64,000 nucleotides of DNA from Arthrobacter agilis. Lineage in GTDB: Bacteria; Actinomycetota; Actinomycetes; Actinomycetales; Micrococcaceae. Position numbers and translations under genes: made by a program. Where the stretch lies: NCBI RefSeq assembly GCF_006494655.1, contig NZ_VHIM01000004.1:327923-391922 (forward strand), given 5' to 3'. Under the pieces are notes generated by a model. It saw only the letters and a program-made list of their open reading frames with translations. It made no database searches and was not told the origin of the DNA. Below, in pieces: positions 25,199 through 33,450 of this stretch (its first letter is position 1; each line of letters starts with the position of its first letter).

Positions 25199-26389
25199 AT
25201 GCATCGACCGCACCTGACCGTAGCCGAACAACCCTCCCCTCGAACCTCCCCCTCCGCTGTCCGGCCGCGGGTCCTGGTCGTCGCCACAGGTCGGGACCGC
25301 GGCGCACTGGCCGCCGTCCGCGCCTTCAGCGCAGCCGGCTGGTACGTGGGAGTGGGCACCCCGGAGGGCGGCGGGGTCCTCGGCTCCTCCCGCGCCTGCG
25401 ATGTCACCTACCGCGTGCCCCGCCCCCGACACGACGGCACCGCGTTCGTCGACGGGGTTCGCAGGGCCGTGTCCGCAGGTGGCTTCGACGTCGTCTTCGG
25501 TGGCGGCGACGACTGGATGGCTGCCCTCTCCGCGTACCGTTCCCAGCTCCCCCTCCCGGTCGCGCATCCCGCCTTCGACGTCGTCGAGACCATCCTCGAC
25601 AAGGTCCGGCTCGCCGAGTACGCGGAGAAGGCGGGCATCACCTCCCCGCACACCGAGCTGGCCTCCGACCAGGCGCTCGCGGACTGGCAGGGGCCCGTCG
25701 TCGTGAAGTGCAAGGAGCACTGGGCGCCGAACCAGACGCGCCCGCTGCGGATCGAGGCGAAGCTCTTCGCGACGGCGGCCGACGCCCGCCCGCAGGTGGA
25801 ACGCATCCGGGCCGCGGGCGCACAGCCGATCCTCCAGGCGCCCGTGGACGGCTCGCTGGGCGCGCTCATCGGCGTCTTCCACGACGGGCGGCTGCACGGA
25901 CGCACGCAGCAGGAGTCCACGCGGTTGTGGCCCACCCCGAACGGAGCGTCGGCTCGAGCGCGCACGGTCCCGGTGGACGAAGAGCTCGCGGCCAGGGTGG
26001 AGGCCATGCTCCTGGAACTCGGGTGGCACGGCCTCGTCGAACTGCAGTTCCTCACCGGTGACGACGGCGTCCCGTACCTGATCGACTTCAACGGCAGGTT
26101 CTACGGGTCGCTGGCACTGGCGGAATCCGCGGGGCACGGGCTTGTGCGCACGTGGGGAGAGCTGACGCTCGGCCTCGAGCCTCCTGCCCTCCCCGACGCG
26201 ACGCCGGGCAAGCGCTACTCCTGGTTCGCCGGGGACCTGAGGCGTGCACGGCGCGAGCGGCGCGGCGGTCTCGTGCGCGATGTCGCCGAGACCCTGCGGT
26301 GGTCCCTCACAGCCCGGCACAGCACGTGGGACGTGACGGATCCCCGGCCGTCGGTGGCCCTGGCGCTCGGTCGGTTGCGCAGGCATTGA
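25199..26389 (+). CDS. ATP-grasp domain protein
   Basis: A 396-residue cytosolic protein of the ATP-grasp superfamily. An N-terminal Rossmann-like domain (RVLVVATGRDRGALAAVRAFSAAGWYVGVG, about 24-54) is followed by the ATP-grasp core (DKVRLAEYAEKAGI, GPVVVKCKEHWAP, then ELQFLTGDDGVPYLIDFNGRFYGSLALA near 280-310) with the metal-binding Glu and Asn. The C-terminal 60 residues are basic. It resembles carbamoyl-phosphate-synthase-like and carboxylate-amine ligases used to tailor cell-envelope polymers or peptides; no substrate can be read. No clear Shine-Dalgarno precedes the ATG. The gene converges on a MurJ-like flippase. Confidence 0.78.
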   Translation: MHRPHLTVAEQPSPRTSPSAVRPRVLVVATGRDRGALAAVRAFSAAGWYVGVGTPEGGGVLGSSRACDVTYRVPRPRHDGTAFVDGVRRAVSAGGFDVVFGGGDDWMAALSAYRSQLPLPVAHPAFDVVETILDKVRLAEYAEKAGITSPHTELASDQALADWQGPVVVKCKEHWAPNQTRPLRIEAKLFATAADARPQVERIRAAGAQPILQAPVDGSLGALIGVFHDGRLHGRTQQESTRLWPTPNGASARARTVPVDEELAARVEAMLLELGWHGLVELQFLTGDDGVPYLIDFNGRFYGSLALAESAGHGLVRTWGELTLGLEPPALPDATPGKRYSWFAGDLRRARRERRGGLVRDVAETLRWSLTARHSTWDVTDPRPSVALALGRLRRH

Positions 26390-26449
26390 CCGCGCGGCCC
26401 GCCGAAGCACAAGCGGCCCGACGACGCACACGCAGGCTGTCCCGGGTGC

Positions 26450-27979
26450 CTAGCGGCGCCGGACGGCCCGGAGCATCTCGAGGGGCACCAGGCGCTCCGG
26501 CGCGCGCAGCAGCATCAGTCCGAGCACGTAGGCGCCGAGCATCATGCTGCCGATCAGCGCGCCCTCGAGCAGCGGGCCCACCTCCGGGAGCATCGCCGCC
26601 AGGAAGCGCCCGGTCAGGTGTCCCACGGCCACCGTCGCGGCCCCGATCACGGTGGCCCGCACGAGGAGCTTCCGGGTAGCTGCGCCGTCGACCGCCCCGT
26701 GGCGGCGGGCCAGCAGCACCCCGTTGGCGATGGCCGCGAAGACGAGCGACATGCTCGTGGCGACGGCGATGCCTGCAACCCCCAGGACGGGTGCGAGGAG
26801 GATGTCTCCCACGACATTGATGACCATCGCCACCACGGAGACCAGCACGGGAGCCCTCGCATCGCCGAGCGCGTACGACGTGCTCACGAGCACCTGCCGC
26901 ACCCCCATGGCAACGAGCGCGGGCGCGTACCAGAGCACGGCGACAGCTGTTGCGGCGGAGTCATCGGCCGTGAACTCGCCGCGCCCGTAGGCGACGCGCA
27001 CGAGGGGCAGGGCAGCGACCATGAGCACGAGCGTGAGGGGCACGAGTACCGTCACCGTCACCGACAGTCCCCGGGAGACGAGGCGGCGCACCTCCGGGAG
27101 ATTGCCCGCGGCAGCGCCGAGCGCCGGGTAGAGGGGTACCAGGAGGGATGCGATGAGCAGGGTCTCGGGCAGGTTGACGAGGCGCCACCCGTAGGAGAGC
27201 GCCGTGATGGCGCCGTCGCCGAGGGTGGAACCCACCGCGCGGTCCACGAGGGAATTGACGTTGCTGATCGCGCTCCCCACGAGCAGCGGGGGCATGAGCC
27301 GCGCGATCTCCCGGAAGCCCGGGTGGCGCAGACCGAGCCGTGGCCGCACCCTCAGCCCCAGCGCGGCGAGCGGCGGGAACTGCAGCACGAGCCGCGCGGC
27401 GGAGCCGATGACGAAGCCGATCGCCAGCGCCTGGATCCCGTAGCGCGGACCGAACAGGCCGGCGGCTCCGATCATGATGATGTTGAACGGCACGCCCTGG
27501 AGCGAGGACCACACCACCCTGCCGTGGGCCTGTGCCACGGCGGCGAGGAGGTCGGTCCCGGCGATGAGCACGGTGGCCAACAGCACGATCCGCGTGAGCA
27601 TCACCGCGAGCTCCGCCTGCTCCCCTTCGAAACCGGGGGCTAGAAGGGCCGTCACGGGTGCCGCCAACAGACCGACGACGACGGCGCCCAGGCCGAGCAC
27701 CACCATGGTGACGGTGATGGCCGTGTCGAAACTACGGTGGCTGCGGCACGCCGCGCCCTCGGCTTTCACCTCGCGGGCGATCACGGGGGTCACCGACCGG
27801 GCCATCGCGTACGCCACCAGGCCGAGCACCACGTTCATGAGGCCCTGAGCCACGAGATAGGCATCGAGGTCCGGGCCCGCACCGTACACCGCCGCGATGA
27901 CGACATCCCGCAGGAAACCGAAGATGGTCGACACCGCGGTGAGCGCAGTGACCACGACGGCGGCACGCGAGACGCTCAC
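26450..27979 (-). CDS. MurJ/MviN-like lipid-linked oligosaccharide flippase
   Basis: A 509-residue polytopic membrane protein (about 13-14 helices) of the MOP superfamily, MurJ/MviN branch. The first helix region has VSTIFGFLRDVVIAAVYGAG (family block around Arg), and NVNSLVDRAVGSTL and YGWRLVNLPETLLIASL are typical of MurJ. GTG 27979 is chosen because AGGAGG lies 7 nt upstream and the first helix follows at once; an ATG 45 bp further upstream has no such site. It lacks the long cytoplasmic kinase-like C-terminal extension of mycobacterial MviN. It may move lipid II or another undecaprenyl-linked sugar, and may be a second copy beside a housekeeping MurJ elsewhere. Confidence 0.82.
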   Translation of the reverse strand: MSVSRAAVVVTALTAVSTIFGFLRDVVIAAVYGAGPDLDAYLVAQGLMNVVLGLVAYAMARSVTPVIAREVKAEGAACRSHRSFDTAITVTMVVLGLGAVVVGLLAAPVTALLAPGFEGEQAELAVMLTRIVLLATVLIAGTDLLAAVAQAHGRVVWSSLQGVPFNIIMIGAAGLFGPRYGIQALAIGFVIGSAARLVLQFPPLAALGLRVRPRLGLRHPGFREIARLMPPLLVGSAISNVNSLVDRAVGSTLGDGAITALSYGWRLVNLPETLLIASLLVPLYPALGAAAGNLPEVRRLVSRGLSVTVTVLVPLTLVLMVAALPLVRVAYGRGEFTADDSAATAVAVLWYAPALVAMGVRQVLVSTSYALGDARAPVLVSVVAMVINVVGDILLAPVLGVAGIAVATSMSLVFAAIANGVLLARRHGAVDGAATRKLLVRATVIGAATVAVGHLTGRFLAAMLPEVGPLLEGALIGSMMLGAYVLGLMLLRAPERLVPLEMLRAVRRR

Positions 27980-28169
27980 TCGGCCGCCTCCTGATGTTCC
28001 GTGCCCGTTCCGAACCCCGCTCATCTAAGCATGGGAAGGCAGGACGGGTCATGTCGGGGGCGTGCCCGCCCCGCGCTCCTGCGCTCACCGGACGGTCCGA
28101 CAGGTACCGGACCGGCATCGTCGCATCGTCGCTTCGTACAGCCATCTCCGTCAGCCACCGGCCTCTACG

Positions 28170-28652
28170 ATGAGCATCATGGACAGCCCCGGACAACGCC
28201 CCCTCCCGTCGGAGCGCGACGCCGAGGAGCGGCAGCTCGCGATCACCCTGGTGCCACGGGATTCCGACGGCACCTTCGACGGCGCCGCAGCCGCTCTGGG
28301 CCTCACGGCGTCAGCCGGGGTGAAGACCCTGGTGGTCAAGGTGAGCGGAGGCGCCACCGTCTTCGTCCTGATCCCCGGGACACGCCGCCTCGACTGGACG
28401 AAGCTGAGGGCATTGCTGCAGGTGAACAAGGCGGCGCTGGTGACACCGGAGGCCGCGCTCGAGGTGACGGGCTACGAGCCCGGCACCATCACGCCCCTCG
28501 GCAGCCGGAGCATGCTCCCGGTCTATGCGGATGAGCGCATCGCCGGCGGGCGGATCGGCATGGGGTCCGGCTCGAGCGGGTTCCTCCTGTTCACCGACGC
28601 GGATCCCCTGCTGGCGTCCCTGGAGGCTGTGAGCGGGGACATCACGTCCTAG
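28170..28652 (+). CDS. YbaK/EbsC-family aminoacyl-tRNA deacylase-like protein
   Basis: A 160-residue protein with the YbaK/ProX editing domain. It has an invariant-type Lys in KTLVVKVSGGATVFVLIPGTRRLDW, ALVTPEAALEVTGYEPGTITPLG and the glycine-rich IGMGSGSSGFLLFT. Relatives hydrolyse mischarged Cys-tRNA(Pro) or similar. Starts at 28170 and 28179 are both possible; neither has a clear ribosome site. It stands alone between the flippase gene and the DUF1537 kinase gene. Confidence 0.85.
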   Translation: MSIMDSPGQRPLPSERDAEERQLAITLVPRDSDGTFDGAAAALGLTASAGVKTLVVKVSGGATVFVLIPGTRRLDWTKLRALLQVNKAALVTPEAALEVTGYEPGTITPLGSRSMLPVYADERIAGGRIGMGSGSSGFLLFTDADPLLASLEAVSGDITS

Positions 28653-28768
28653 CAAGCACGGCGTGTGCGCGGTCCGCTGCTGCCCGCCGAACTCCAGTGC
28701 CCCTCTTGAGGATCGTGCGCAGGCTGCATACCGTGAGACATGGACGCCCGACGACGAAGGAGTTGCTG

Positions 28769-30271
28769 ATGCTGCTTGCCGAGGCCCTCGAGGGGTTCCC
28801 CCCGCCGGTCGCCGTTCCGGCCTCCGACGTGGCCGGACGATCGGCAGGAGCAGTCTTCGTCGTCCTGGATGACGACCCCACGGGGACCCAGTCCGTCGCC
28901 GATCTGCCCGTCCTCACGTCCTGGGCGGTCGAGGACATCGCCTGGGCACTCGAGCAGGGACTTCCCGCGTTCTATGTCCTGACCAATACACGCAGCCTCT
29001 CGCCGTCGGACACTGCAGTGCGCAATCGCGAGATCGCCGCCAACGCCCTGCGGGCAGCACGCCCCTCCGGCACGCAGCTCCTCTTCGTCTCCCGCAGCGA
29101 TTCCACGCTGCGCGGCCATTTCCCGCTCGAGACGGATACCCTCGCGTCCACCATCGCGGAGACGACCGGCGCCACCATCGACGCCGTGGTCCTGGTTCCG
29201 GCCTTCCCGGACGCAGGACGGGTGACGATCGGCTCGGAGCACTACATGCTCGCCGGCGAGGAGCTCACGCGGGTGTCGGACACCGAATTCGCCCGGGATG
29301 CGACCTTCGGCTTCCCCTCCTCGAACCTCCGCGCCTACGTCAGCGCCAAGACGGGCGGGCGTCTCGCCGCGGACGACGTCCTCTCCCTCACGCTGGACAC
29401 CATCCGTGGCGGCCCCGAGCAGATCGCGGACCTGCTCGGGACGGCGACCGACGGACGAGCGGTGGTGGCCGACGCCGTGACGGAGGACGATCTCCGCCTG
29501 ATCGCTCTGGGCTGCCACCTCGCCCGCACGCGGGGAAGCCGGATCCTCTTCCGCGTCGGCCCGCCCTTCGTCCGGGCGGCGATCGGACAGGAACCGCACC
29601 CACCCCTCACGGCGTCCGAGGTCTACGGGGACAACGCCCCCGGAAGCGGAGGGGGCCTGGTCGTCGTCGGCTCCCATGTCGGCGTGACCAGCCGGCAACT
29701 CCACCACCTGACACTGGCCCGCCCGCAGTGCTCCACCGTGGTGATCGAGGTGGAACAGGTCATCAGCGACACCTCCAGGCCGGCGCACCTGGACGACGTC
29801 GTCACCCGGGCGATCGACGGCCTCGCCACGGGAGACGTGATCGTCCACACCAGCAGGACACTCGTCACCGCATCCGACGGCGAGCAGAGCCTCGCGATCT
29901 CGCGCGCCGTCTCCGCCGCCGTCGTCGACGTGGTCCGCCGGATTCTCGAGTCCGCGCCACCCCGCTTCGTGATCGCCAAGGGCGGGATCACCTCCTCCGA
30001 CGTCGCCGTCCACGGGTTGTCCATCCGCCGCGCCATGGTCCGGGGGCCCATGCTGCCCGGCATCGTGTCCCTCTGGGAACCCACGGACGGTCCGGCGCGC
30101 GGCATCCCGTACGTGGTGTTCGCAGGGAATGTCGGCTCCGATGCCTCGCTCACCGACGTCGTCCGCACACTCGCGGCGCACGCCGGTGACGGTGTCAGTG
30201 ATGGTGCCGGTGATGGAGATCCACCTTCGCCTGCGAATTCGACGCACCCGCCTGCACCCTCCGACCCCTGA
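28769..30271 (+). CDS. Four-carbon acid sugar kinase family protein (DUF1537)
   Basis: A 500-residue kinase of the family once called DUF1537, which phosphorylates 3-oxo-tetronate, threonate or erythronate in acid-sugar breakdown. Family blocks are VVLDDDPTGTQSVADLPVLTSW (about 31-52), VSRSDSTLRGHFPLE (about 111-125), VLVPAFPDAGR and the C-terminal nucleotide region VIAKGGITSSDVA. It is longer than the usual 420-residue members, owing in part to an acidic, Pro-rich C-terminal tail (about 25 residues). ATG 28769 has GAAGGAG 6 nt upstream. A tetronate-type dehydrogenase follows after 13 bp, so the two are an operon. Confidence 0.88.
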   Translation: MLLAEALEGFPPPVAVPASDVAGRSAGAVFVVLDDDPTGTQSVADLPVLTSWAVEDIAWALEQGLPAFYVLTNTRSLSPSDTAVRNREIAANALRAARPSGTQLLFVSRSDSTLRGHFPLETDTLASTIAETTGATIDAVVLVPAFPDAGRVTIGSEHYMLAGEELTRVSDTEFARDATFGFPSSNLRAYVSAKTGGRLAADDVLSLTLDTIRGGPEQIADLLGTATDGRAVVADAVTEDDLRLIALGCHLARTRGSRILFRVGPPFVRAAIGQEPHPPLTASEVYGDNAPGSGGGLVVVGSHVGVTSRQLHHLTLARPQCSTVVIEVEQVISDTSRPAHLDDVVTRAIDGLATGDVIVHTSRTLVTASDGEQSLAISRAVSAAVVDVVRRILESAPPRFVIAKGGITSSDVAVHGLSIRRAMVRGPMLPGIVSLWEPTDGPARGIPYVVFAGNVGSDASLTDVVRTLAAHAGDGVSDGAGDGDPPSPANSTHPPAPSDP

Positions 30272-30284
30272 AGAAGGACACACC

Positions 30285-31190
30285 ATGACCTCCCAGCACT
30301 ACACGGCCGCCGTTCTCGGACTCGGTGCCATGGGGCTGCCCATGGCGCGGCGCCTGGCCTCGGGGCTCACGGTCCACGGCTTCGACATCTCCGCCGAGCG
30401 CGTCGACCTCGCCGAGCAGGCCGGCGTGCGCCCCTTCGGGACCGCGGCGTCAGCGGTGGACGGCGCCGACGCCGTCCTCCTGGCCGTGCGCAACGCCGAG
30501 CAGCTCGACACGGTGCTCTTCGGCACGGACGGCATCGCGTCGGCCCTGAAACCAGGAGCAGTGGTCATCATGACCAGCACGGTCGGCGTCGACGCCGTGG
30601 TGGATGTGGCCCGGCGTCTCGCGGACCTCGGCGTGGAGCTCGTCGATGCGCCACTCTCGGGAGGGCCGGTCCGTGCGGGCGAGGGCGATCTCCTGATCGT
30701 CGTTGGCGCCTCGGCGGCTGCTCGCGACACGGCCGCCCCGGTCCTGGACCTGCTGGCCTCCACGCTCACGGTCGTCGGCGACAGACCGGGTGACGGCCAG
30801 GCCCTGAAGACCGTCAACCAGCTTCTCTGCGGTATCCACATAGCTGCTGCCGCCGAGGCACTGGCTCTCGCCCACGCCCTGGGCCTCGATGGCGAGAAGA
30901 CCCTTGAGGCGCTGCAGGCCGGTGCCGCGGCCTCCTTCATGCTGGGCAACCGCGGGCCGCGCATCCTCCAGGCCTGGGACGAGGACGGCGCGGAGGTGCT
31001 CAGCCGGCTGGACATCTTCGTGAAGGACCTCGGGATCGTGACGACCGCCGCCCGGGCGGCAGCGCTGCCGACCCCGCTCGCCGCGGCGGCGGAACAGGTG
31101 TTTCTGCAGGGCCAGGCGCAGGGCCGGGGTGCACTGGATGATTCCGCCGTCGTCACGGTGGTGGCACCGCGCAAGCCGTCGGGTTCCTAG
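30285..31190 (+). CDS. 3-hydroxyisobutyrate/threonate dehydrogenase-family protein
   Basis: A 301-residue beta-hydroxyacid dehydrogenase. The Rossmann motif is AAVLGLGAMGLPMARRL (about 8-24), the substrate loop is DAPLSGGPVRAGEGDL, and the catalytic Lys lies in GDGQALKTVNQLLCG (about 166-180). Paired with a DUF1537 kinase, the most likely role is the LtnD-type oxidation of L-threonate or D-erythronate to the 2-oxo acid, upstream of isomerisation and phosphorylation. ATG 30285 follows AAGAAGGA. Neither the isomerase (OtnI) nor the aldolase (OtnC) is nearby. Confidence 0.87.
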   Translation: MTSQHYTAAVLGLGAMGLPMARRLASGLTVHGFDISAERVDLAEQAGVRPFGTAASAVDGADAVLLAVRNAEQLDTVLFGTDGIASALKPGAVVIMTSTVGVDAVVDVARRLADLGVELVDAPLSGGPVRAGEGDLLIVVGASAAARDTAAPVLDLLASTLTVVGDRPGDGQALKTVNQLLCGIHIAAAAEALALAHALGLDGEKTLEALQAGAAASFMLGNRGPRILQAWDEDGAEVLSRLDIFVKDLGIVTTAARAAALPTPLAAAAEQVFLQGQAQGRGALDDSAVVTVVAPRKPSGS

Positions 31191-31247
31191 GCGCTCCGGA
31201 TCACCACGCCGGAAGCAGCGCTTCTACGGGCGGCCCGAGCGGTTCGG

Positions 31248-31736
31248 TCAGTAACGCGTGAGCACGTCGATGAACTCGTCGGCCCGGGCAAGGGTCTCGA
31301 CCATCTTGGCCCGCCGCTCGACAGCGGTGGCCCGGTAGGCGGCCAGGCGGGCTCGCAGGCCCTCGGCCGATGCCTTATCGCTGTCCTGCTGCAGGGCGTC
31401 GAGCACCGCCAGCAGATCGGTCATCTCTTCGAGCGAGAACCCCAGCGGTTTCATCCGGCGGATCACCATCAGCCGCTCGAGATCATCCTCGCTGTAGACC
31501 CGGAACCCGCCCTCGGTGCGGGACGTCGCCGGCAGGATACCCACCTCGTCGTAGTGCCGGATCGTCCTGAGGGACAGACCTGTACGTTCCGCAAGCTCAC
31601 CGATATGCATGGTGCGCGTCGAGGACGGCGCACCCCCGCCGGTATCAGACGCTTCCGCATCGACTGCCAGCCGATCATCGGTCCGATCGGCGTGGCGCCC
31701 GGACCGTGCGGCGACCCCCGCTGAGGCATCGTCCAT
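31248..31736 (-). CDS. MerR-family transcriptional regulator
   Basis: A 162-residue regulator. The winged helix-turn-helix is MHIGELAERTGLSLRTIRHYDEVGILPATSRTEGGFRVYSEDDL (about 43-86, read in pieces), followed by a coiled-coil dimerisation helix. The 42 residues before it are low-complexity and polar. No effector-binding Cys cluster is present, so it is not a classic metal sensor. ATG 31736 has AAGGG 5 nt upstream; an ATG 18 bp further up and one directly at the HTH lack this. A 21-bp near-palindrome lies 28 bp upstream, and the SulP transporter is divergent, so it probably controls itself and that gene. Confidence 0.88.
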   Translation of the reverse strand: MDDASAGVAARSGRHADRTDDRLAVDAEASDTGGGAPSSTRTMHIGELAERTGLSLRTIRHYDEVGILPATSRTEGGFRVYSEDDLERLMVIRRMKPLGFSLEEMTDLLAVLDALQQDSDKASAEGLRARLAAYRATAVERRAKMVETLARADEFIDVLTRY

Positions 31737-31763
31737 CGTTGCCCTTCTTCCCATCGCAGTTAC

Positions 31764-31784
31764 AACCTCACGTGACGTCAGGTT
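31764..31784. promoter_or_regulatory. Near-palindromic MerR-type operator
   Basis: A 21-bp inverted repeat beginning AACCT and ending AGGTT, with ACGT repeated inside; only the central and two flanking S positions break symmetry. MerR operators are dyads of this size lying between -35 and -10 boxes. It sits in the divergent merR/sulP control region. Confidence 0.6.
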
Positions 31785-31819
31785 AGAGTTTAACGGTTAC
31801 TGCGCCTCCCGCAGGCCTT

Positions 31820-31837
31820 CTGTACACCGGCGTACAG
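31820..31837. promoter_or_regulatory. Second inverted repeat in the sulP leader
   Basis: CTGTACACCGGCGTACAG is an 18-bp dyad with only one mismatched pair (the A/C bases at positions 7 and 12). It lies 74 bp upstream of the SulP start. It could be an operator or an mRNA hairpin. Confidence 0.4.
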
Positions 31838-31910
31838 CCTAGCTTCCACGCTCGACCGGCGAACAAGCTCCTCCCGCCGCCCTGTACTCCGACGCATGAA
31901 GGAATCTGTC

Positions 31911-33434
31911 ATGTCAGCAGCCGCGCCCACCGCGACACCAGAACTCACCCCTGTCGAACGCCAGTCCGTCGCGCGTACCCTCAGGAACCCTCGCCTGCTC
32001 AAGACCGAGGTCCTCGCAGGGCTCGTGGTGGCGCTCGCCCTCATCCCGGAAGCGATCGCGTTCTCGATCATCGCCGGCGTCGATCCCCGCCTCGGCCTGT
32101 TCGCCTCCTTCACCATGGCTGTCTCCATCGCATTCCTCGGCGGCAGACCGGCGATGATCTCGGCCGCCACCGGCGCAGTCGCGCTCGTGATCGCACCGTT
32201 GGTGGCAAGTCACGGCGTCGACTACTTCATCGCGGCCGTCATCCTCGGCGGCCTGTTCCAGGTGATCCTCGGGATCACGGGGGTGGCGCGCCTCATGCGC
32301 TTCATCCCACGGTCGGTCATGGTCGGATTCGTCAACGCCCTCGCCATCCTCATCTTCATGTCGCAGGTGCCCGAGCTCATCGGCGTCCCCTGGCTCGTGT
32401 ACCCGATGGTCGCCGTGGGACTCCTCATCGTCTTCGGCCTGCCCCGCGTCACCCAGGTGGTACCGGCCCCGCTCGTCGCCATCGTGGTGCTCACCGTGTT
32501 CGCGGTTCTGGCGAACGTGCTCGTACCGACGGTCGGGGACAAGGGCGAACTACCCGAGAGTCTGCCCTCCCTCTTCTTCCCGAACGTCCCGCTGACTCTC
32601 GAGACGCTGCAGATCGTCGCCCCGTTCGCCCTGGCCCTGGCCGCCGTCGGGCTCCTCGAATCCCTCATGACGGCCAAACTCGTCGACGACATCACCGACA
32701 CCCGCTCGAACAAGACGCGCGAGTCGTGGGGACAGGGGGCAGCGAACATCATCACCGGGTTCTTCGGCGGCATGGGCGGCTGCGCCATGATCGGCCAGAC
32801 GATGATCAACGTCAAAGCCTCCGGAGCACGCACCCGGATCTCGACGTTCCTCGCCGGGATCTTCCTGCTCATCCTCGTCGTCGCCCTGGGCGGCATCGTC
32901 GCGCTCATTCCCATGGCCGCCCTCGTCGCCGTCATGATCTTCGTGTCCATCGCCACCTTCGACTGGCACAGCATCCAGCCCGCCACCCTCAAGCGCATGC
33001 CCAAGAGCGAGACCACCGTCATGCTCGCCACCGTCATCGTCACGGTGTGGACCCACAACCTCGCCATCGGCGTGGGCGTCGGAGTCCTCGTCGCCATGGT
33101 GGCCTTCGCCCGCCGGGTCGCCCACTTCGTCACGGTCGACCGCACCGAGGAGACCGTCGACGGCGAGCGTCACGCCACCTACACGGTGAACGGTGAGCTT
33201 TTCTTCGCTTCCTCCAACGACCTCTACACGCAGTTCGACTACGCCCTCGATCCGCAGCGCGTCACCATCGACCTGCACGGCTCGCACCTGTGGGACGCCT
33301 CGACCATCGCCGCACTCGACGCCATCCAGGAGAAATACCACTCCCACGGCACCGAGGTGGACGTCGTTGGCCTCAACGAGGCGTCGTCCATGATGCGCGA
33401 ACGTCTCGGAGGGAAGCTCGGCGCGGGTCACTGA
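31911..33434 (+). CDS. SulP-family anion permease
   Basis: A 507-residue membrane transporter of the SulP family (sulfate, bicarbonate or dicarboxylate). It has twelve to fourteen helices, with TEVLAGLVVALALIPEAIAFSIIAG at the start, GGRPAMISAATGAVALVIAPL and GGMGGCAMIGQTMINVKASG mid-protein. The C-terminal 110 residues form a STAS-like domain (ELFFASSNDLYTQF, VTIDLHGSHLWDASTIAALD), a protein-interaction module. ATG 31911 has AAGGA 7 nt upstream, better than an ATG 15 bp earlier. It is divergent from a MerR-type regulator. BicA-like bicarbonate uptake and sulfate uptake are both possible. Confidence 0.9.
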   Translation: MSAAAPTATPELTPVERQSVARTLRNPRLLKTEVLAGLVVALALIPEAIAFSIIAGVDPRLGLFASFTMAVSIAFLGGRPAMISAATGAVALVIAPLVASHGVDYFIAAVILGGLFQVILGITGVARLMRFIPRSVMVGFVNALAILIFMSQVPELIGVPWLVYPMVAVGLLIVFGLPRVTQVVPAPLVAIVVLTVFAVLANVLVPTVGDKGELPESLPSLFFPNVPLTLETLQIVAPFALALAAVGLLESLMTAKLVDDITDTRSNKTRESWGQGAANIITGFFGGMGGCAMIGQTMINVKASGARTRISTFLAGIFLLILVVALGGIVALIPMAALVAVMIFVSIATFDWHSIQPATLKRMPKSETTVMLATVIVTVWTHNLAIGVGVGVLVAMVAFARRVAHFVTVDRTEETVDGERHATYTVNGELFFASSNDLYTQFDYALDPQRVTIDLHGSHLWDASTIAALDAIQEKYHSHGTEVDVVGLNEASSMMRERLGGKLGAGH

Positions 33435-33450
33435 TGCGCGCGACGCTCGC

